A DNA stretch of 64,000 nt from Liolophura sinensis (lineage: Eukaryota > Mollusca > Polyplacophora > Chitonida > Chitonidae): positions 47,735,116 through 47,799,115 of the forward strand of contig NC_088301.1 of the NCBI RefSeq assembly GCF_032854445.1, written 5' to 3'. The notes under the pieces were generated by a model. That model ran no database searches. It had not been told where the DNA came from and saw nothing but the letters and a program-made list of their open reading frames with translations. The translations under genes were made by a program, and so were the position numbers. Every line of letters begins with the position of its first letter. Position 1 is the stretch's first letter. Below, piece after piece: positions 59,697 to 64,000 of this stretch.

Positions 59697-60088
59697 CCAT
59701 TTTCTCTTCTTTGGCTGAGATTTAATTTGATCTGGCGAGAGAAATACCATGGTCTTTTCTTCCGGCACTCTCCCCATCGCGCCGGACATCCCCTGAATTA
59801 ACTAACACATGGCCTTTCTAGCTACGTCTTATTCTCTTTACCATTGCCTCCCACTTTTAGACACATCTCCCGTGGTCTTTGCTTTTTCAGGTTTCGAGCG
59901 AAGAAATCCGGAGAGCCCAGCTTGCTCAGGTTAAAGACGTCATCATATACAGCGGCTCCATCTTCGGTTCTTCCATCATCATCGTGTTCGCCGTTATGTT
60001 TTTCCGGCACCGAATCCTTTTATCTGTGGCTGCTGCTGTTCTTACTTTTGTATCAAGATGTGCTGCCCTAGATTGCACCTATACATGA
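56496..60088 (+). CDS. Single-pass membrane protein of unknown function (five exons)
   Basis: Exons 56496-56547, 56959-57033, 57220-57244 (25 nt), 57821-58046 and 59891-60088 join in frame (phases 1, 1, 2, 0), giving 191 residues ending at TGA 60086. Acceptors are TTATTTCAG, AATGTTGACAG, TTTCTGTCGCAG and CTTTTTCAG; donors are gtaaga, gtaggc, gtcttt (weak, micro-exon) and gtacat. The start MMKDLQNPQ plus CFFGILLIGHVLTTHG looks like a signal peptide. A polar, basic middle (KRNKTKAPKRQTRAARW) with a possible NKT glycosylation site precedes an acidic stretch (VDESWEVEW) and a hydrophobic segment of ~22 residues (IIYSGSIFGSSIIIVFAVMF), then RHR and a second, shorter hydrophobic tail. This fits a type I membrane protein with a short inner tail, or a two-pass protein. 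Without the micro-exon the frame breaks, which supports it. The KAPKRQTRAAR stretch has dibasic sites, so processing is possible. I recognise no family. Confidence 0.58.
57220..57244 (+). CDS. 25-nt micro-exon of the five-exon membrane protein gene
   Basis: Flanked by TTGAATGTTGACAG and a weak gtcttt donor. It enters in phase 1 and leaves in phase 2, exactly what is needed to link exons 2 and 4. It adds residues GTPSALSE. Skipping it would bring in a stop after about ten codons of exon 4, giving a short secreted form of about 50 residues. Confidence 0.45.
57382..57612. mobile_element. Palindromic MITE-like element, copy 3 of 3
   Basis: Left end ACTCAAAAATGAATCTGTCA. Inner GTGCTAGAATGTATTTTGCT pairs with GAATACATTCTAGCATCAC. 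The right end is diverged (TTCATTTTTTACATG). It lies in intron 3 of the five-exon membrane protein gene, 138 bp after the micro-exon. Confidence 0.68.
58202..58487 (+). mobile_element. SINE type B in intron 4 of the membrane protein gene
   Basis: The head CGATGGCCTATAATGGTCAA is degraded. CGCCTCGAAGTCGGGAGACC, TATCAAACCCAGGTCGGGTC, CTTGACGCTCAGCACTGAG, GGACACAGGACTGGTTAGCC and ACTTCAGTGGCGGCAGC match the type B body. Confidence 0.72.
59437..59632 (+). repeat. Dispersed repeat family C, copy at 59.4 kb
   Basis: Shares AACAGTGACGTCTAATAAGT, GCAATTAACATCACTGCA, TTAAGCCATGGTGCTAGGG and GAATAAAAACCCTGACTGAG with 39060-39262. It is intronic to the membrane protein gene and is followed directly by a (TA)n run. 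Confidence 0.7.
59641..59694. repeat. (TA)n microsatellite
   Basis: About 25 TA units in the last intron of the membrane protein gene. Confidence 0.93.
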
Positions 60089-60417
60089 CTAACCCGGAAA
60101 AATACGTCCACGACAGAATGACAAATACATACCTGGAATGATCGTGGAAGACAGACGGCAAGATCATTCATTACCAGCCTACAGTAGAGGAATTAGACCT
60201 TTTAACCCAGGTGATGGAACAGTTGATGGAACCGTAATTGAAATGTTGGCCTATAATAGTAATAATTTTTGGCTGACGTTGACGGATTTCATTCAGACAA
60301 ACATGCAAATGACTGTATGTTAGGTTTACCATTACTTCGTAAATGACAAAGTACCTACTTCAAAGGTTGTTTTTTTTTTGTTCAGGTCAAACTGCCAGCT
60401 TCATACACATGCGCAAG

Positions 60418-60423
60418 AATAAA
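60418..60423 (+). terminator. Candidate polyadenylation signal for the membrane protein gene
   Basis: AATAAA in GCAAGAATAAAATCTCC, 330 bp after the stop codon; first on this strand. Confidence 0.45.
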
Positions 60424-60633
60424 ATCTCCTTTGAATCGAAAAAAATTAATACGTCTTTTTTTTGGTTCATGTGAATTCGTTGAAATAGAAATGTTTGTTG
60501 AAATAGAAACAAAATAGTATATTGTTGATTTCGTCTGTGTATGTACATGTATATTTCTCTTAAATTTATTCAAATACACAAAATCATGATATTGTCAAAA
60601 TATCATGCCCCTCAGTGAGTATTGGCCCTATAT

Positions 60634-60658
60634 ATATAAGACATTGTAAACAAGTATA

Positions 60659-60750
<92 letters not shown>

Positions 60751-60763
60751 CAATGTCTTATAT
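60634..60763. repeat. (TA)n tract flanked by 15-bp inverted repeats
   Basis: ATATAAGACATTGTA at 60634-60648 and TACAATGTCTTATAT at 60749-60763 are perfect inverses around about 95 bp of almost pure TA. The whole segment could extrude as a hairpin. The 75-codon Ile-Tyr open frame is an artefact of it. Confidence 0.85.
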
Positions 60764-61009
60764 CTTATATATACACTGCTATGGGAAACATGCAGCAAGG
60801 GTGAAAAATGACAGCACTGTAAAGCTTTTACAGAAAAAGTAAGAACTTTCCAGAGGTGAAAACCACATATTATAATTATTTAATAATTCGATTGTTGCTT
60901 ACGGCTATACTCGACAATTTCTACGCTTATGCGATAGCGGTCCAGTTTTAATGGAGGGCACTGGAGTGCTAGGGGTAAAAACTTTCCTGCATTAGGACAT
61001 ACAGATACA

Positions 61010-62270
61010 TATACCATATTGGTGAAGACAAGGAAGTGATCTTCAGTGAATGTACCATATCGGTAGAAGACAAGGAGTGATCTTCAGTGAATGTACCATA
61101 TCGGTAGAAGACAAGGAAGTGATCTTCAGTGAATGTACCATATTGGTGGAAGACAAGGAAGTGATCTTCAGTGAATGTACCATATTGGTAGAAGACAAGG
61201 AAGTGATCTTCAGTGAATGTACCTTATTGGTGGAAGAAAAGGAAGTGATCTTCAGTGAATGTACCTTATTGTGGAAGACAAGGAAATGATCTTCAGTGAA
61301 TGTACCATACTGATGGAAGACAAGCAAAGTGATCTTCAGCGAATGTACCTTATTGGTGGAAGACAAGGAAATGATCTTCAGCGAATGTACCTTATTGGTG
61401 AAAGACAAGGAAATGATCTTCAGTGAATGTACCATATTGGTAGAAGACAAGGAAGTGATCTTCAGCGAATGTACCTTATTGGTGGAAGACAAGGAAATGA
61501 TCTTCAGTGAATGTACCATACTGATGGAAGACAAGAAAGTGATCTTCAGTGAATGTACCTTATTGGTGGAAGACAAGGAAATGATCTTCAGTGAATGTAC
61601 CATACTGATGGAAGACAAGAAAGTGATCTTCAGTGAATGTACCTTATTGGTGGAAGACAAGGAAATGATCTTCAGTGAATGTACCATACTGATGGAAGAC
61701 AAGGAAGTGATCTTCAGCGAATGTACCTTATTGGTGGAAGACAAGGAAATGATTTTCAGTGAATGTACCATACTGATGGAAGACAAGAAAGTGATCTTCA
61801 GTGAATGTACCTTATTGGTGGAAGACAAGGAAATGATCTTCAGTGAATGTACCATACTGATGGAAGACAAGGAAGTGATCTTCAGCGAATGTACCTTATT
61901 GGTTGAAGACAAGGAAATGATTTTCAGTGAATGTACCATACTGATGGAAGACAAGAAAGTGATCTTCAATGAATGTACCATATTGGTGAAAACAAGGAAG
62001 TGATCTTCAACGAATGTACCATATTGGTGGAAGACAAGTAAGTGATCCTCAACGATTGTGCCATATTGGTGGAAGACAAGAAAGTGATCTTCAACGAATG
62101 TACCATATTGGTGGAAGACAAGGAAGTGATCCTCAACGAATGTACCATATTGGTGGAAGACAAGGAAGTGATCTTCAGTGAATGTACCATATTGGTGGAA
62201 GACAAGTAAGTGATCCTCAACGATTGTACCATATTGGTGGAAGACAGGGAAGTGATCTTCAACGAATGTT
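61010..62270. repeat. Minisatellite, 42-bp unit, about 30 copies
   Basis: The unit GAAGTGATCTTCAGTGAATG plus TACCATATTGGTGGAAGACAAG is 42 bp, a multiple of three, with one plus frame and two minus frames free of stops. This gives open frames of 224 codons (61329-62003 plus, repeating VIFSECTLLVEDKE) and 423 codons (61043-62314 minus, repeating VEDHFLVFHQYGT then HSLKITSLSST). Between about 61440 and 61960 two unit types alternate (84-bp higher-order period). Frames slip by indels at 61070 and 61270. No splice sites, promoter or signal peptide point to expression, so I treat it as a repeat, not a gene. Confidence 0.93.
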
Positions 62271-64000
62271 AAAGGCTGCGCAAACGGGTATATACGCGCA
62301 TCGTCAACCGCCATGGCCGCACGAGCAGCGAGAGCAGGAGAATCTAGAAATTATCTGCTCAAGCCCTGGAACTGCATGAACTGCACCTCGTGCATGGGCT
62401 TACGATTGAAAAGTAAGCACAACAGACAACACTAGACAAGCGAATCATATTGTTGTTTTTTGCAAAGATAATATTCTTCCTTCTCCAGTTAGTAAAAATA
62501 AGTGAAAATAAAGTTGGAAAACTTCGACATGCGACAAGAGTTTTTCTCTAGCATGAACACAAACCAAAACCCACAAAAGTGTAAATGAGCGAAGACCCGA
62601 GACTTGGTCACTTTGTCCTGGCAAAACACGAATATCACTTTCGTGGCTTCTGTTTGGTCTATGAGGCTGTGTTCCTATATAGCTTCATCGCACTTTTGAA
62701 GTTACCGTGTCAACCCCTTGGTGTTTATTTGTAATGTGGAAACAAAAGATCCACGACCGATCACAACAACATTCCATACATGACATCGTATAGGGTGAAA
62801 GCTTTAAGGCAAGTACATAGTTCAGTGTTCACAGAAAGATTATCCAGAGTTTGAGGCTGAAATAAGAACCACGCCATATTCCATGCACTTTCAACAAGTT
62901 TTGCATATGGAGTTAAGATCAATGATACACCGAATGTTCACGGAAGCACAAATTTACCATTGCTTGTTTCTTTTTCTTAATCACTTAGCCTATCAGCTGT
63001 TCATGCGTGTGTCAACATTTAGGTTAACTAAGGAGCTAAGCATAACTGCTACTTCTGTTGTGGCACTTATGCACTTCACTTTTCCAAATACATGGGGAAT
63101 CTGGATTCGAACTTGGGCCCTCGTTGACAGAATTAACCATTCACCCCTTTCAATACCAAGCGCAAGAGCACCATAGTGTATATTGTGGGACCATGGAATA
63201 GACTAATTGTCTTTTTAATTTTTCGTGCAGATAAATACATAGACACACCCACACACGCATAAATACTACTGCTTCGGGATCGGATTAAAAACGCATAAAG
63301 TGTGTTGCATATAGTCTTTATTAAATACATAAAAGTAATCAAACAAGCTATTCTGCCCAGCTACTTGTTGCGGTAGTTCTGGTACACTTCGAACCGTGGT
63401 CAAAATCTAGGCCCGTCCTACGAAACAGTCGTAACATCGTGGGCATGGTGTAACGCCCATGGCAATATATCTGAGTGAACGGATACGTTACCATGGTAAA
63501 CATGTACCATTATACGACAGCTATGTAAGACGGTGACCTCTGGGCACCAATTAGGCCCTCAGACAGTGCTATTTATAGACGAAGAAAAAAAAAATGCCAG
63601 GGACAATGTTTCGATAACAGGAAGACAGTTTCAGTTTTCAGTAGGAAATGGACATAGAAAAACGCGATGGTAAACTTAGAATATCGACATTTTTTCTTAC
63701 AGAGATGTCGTTCGGGGGGGGGGGGGACGTGTTTTATTTGGACAGACCAATACATAGAACTCTTCTCAGATAGAAGTCTTCTTTCCTATCTGATGTTAAG
63801 TTTACATGTTACATATATAGAGACACACAATAGCACAGCACAACTCTCTAAGGGAAGGAGTTCTCTATACAATCACTGAGTATTACATTCTCTTTTAAGC
63901 TATCAACCCTTTCATATACATATCGATGTTTTTTCTCTTTTCTTTTTAGATAATCAAACATTTACAGTAAATGTAAAGATGCAAGTAAAACAGTTGGGAC
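62271..64000. other. Non-coding stretch to the right edge
   Basis: No supported exon. The longest open frame (62883-63176 plus) has no start or splice support. G-run at 63714-63726. The last 60 bp include CTTTTCTTTTTAG at about 63938-63950, an acceptor-like site whose exon, if real, would run out of the window. Confidence 0.35.

Noticed and set aside
60615..60842. 75-residue Ile-Tyr repeat frame
   Set aside because: Translation of a (TA)n microsatellite.

Overview
The window looks like nuclear DNA of a mollusc. It is AT-rich and intron-rich, with split genes bounded by GT-AG junctions. It is crowded with short interspersed repeats whose tRNA-like heads and GGCGGCCAGCATTATGGTGGG-type cores are familiar from gastropod and bivalve genomes. 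There is no bacterial gene density and no operon. The species cannot be fixed from the sequence alone.

Left part (1-20.3 kb): two convergent paralogous genes code for proteins with an SH2 domain, a long disordered linker and a C-terminal WW-like domain. The plus-strand copy ends at 3444 and the minus-strand copy ends at 12243. They share intron positions and phases, so the pair arose by duplication with inversion. Their introns and the 9 kb between their 3' ends hold SINEs, a palindromic MITE-like element and several tandem arrays (53 bp, a higher-order array at 13.8-14.25 kb, 96 bp).

Middle part (20.3-46.5 kb): mostly non-coding. It holds a 94-bp tandem array, a hairpin-forming repeat and a decayed LINE reverse-transcriptase fragment. 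A three-exon gene for a small secreted cysteine-containing protein lies at 26174-29543, and a Ser/Thr-rich one-CDS-exon gene at 34675-35346 on the minus strand. A few isolated exon-like stretches (22.5, 37.0-37.9, 40.6, 42.4 kb) could not be joined into genes. A 2.8-kb minisatellite of 38-bp units fills 42.8-45.6 kb and runs into a second, 39-bp array.

Right part (46.5-64 kb): an intronless-CDS rhodopsin-like GPCR (48685-49941) has a TATA box and a probable non-coding first exon 2 kb upstream. A five-exon orphan gene (56496-60088) codes for a predicted signal peptide plus transmembrane protein and includes a 25-nt micro-exon. Near the right edge there is a 42-bp minisatellite (61.0-62.3 kb) whose unit length is a multiple of three, so it throws up long ORFs on both strands that are probably not genes.

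The genes do not form a pathway. At most, SH2-WW adaptors and a peptide GPCR are both signalling components, and their proximity may be chance.
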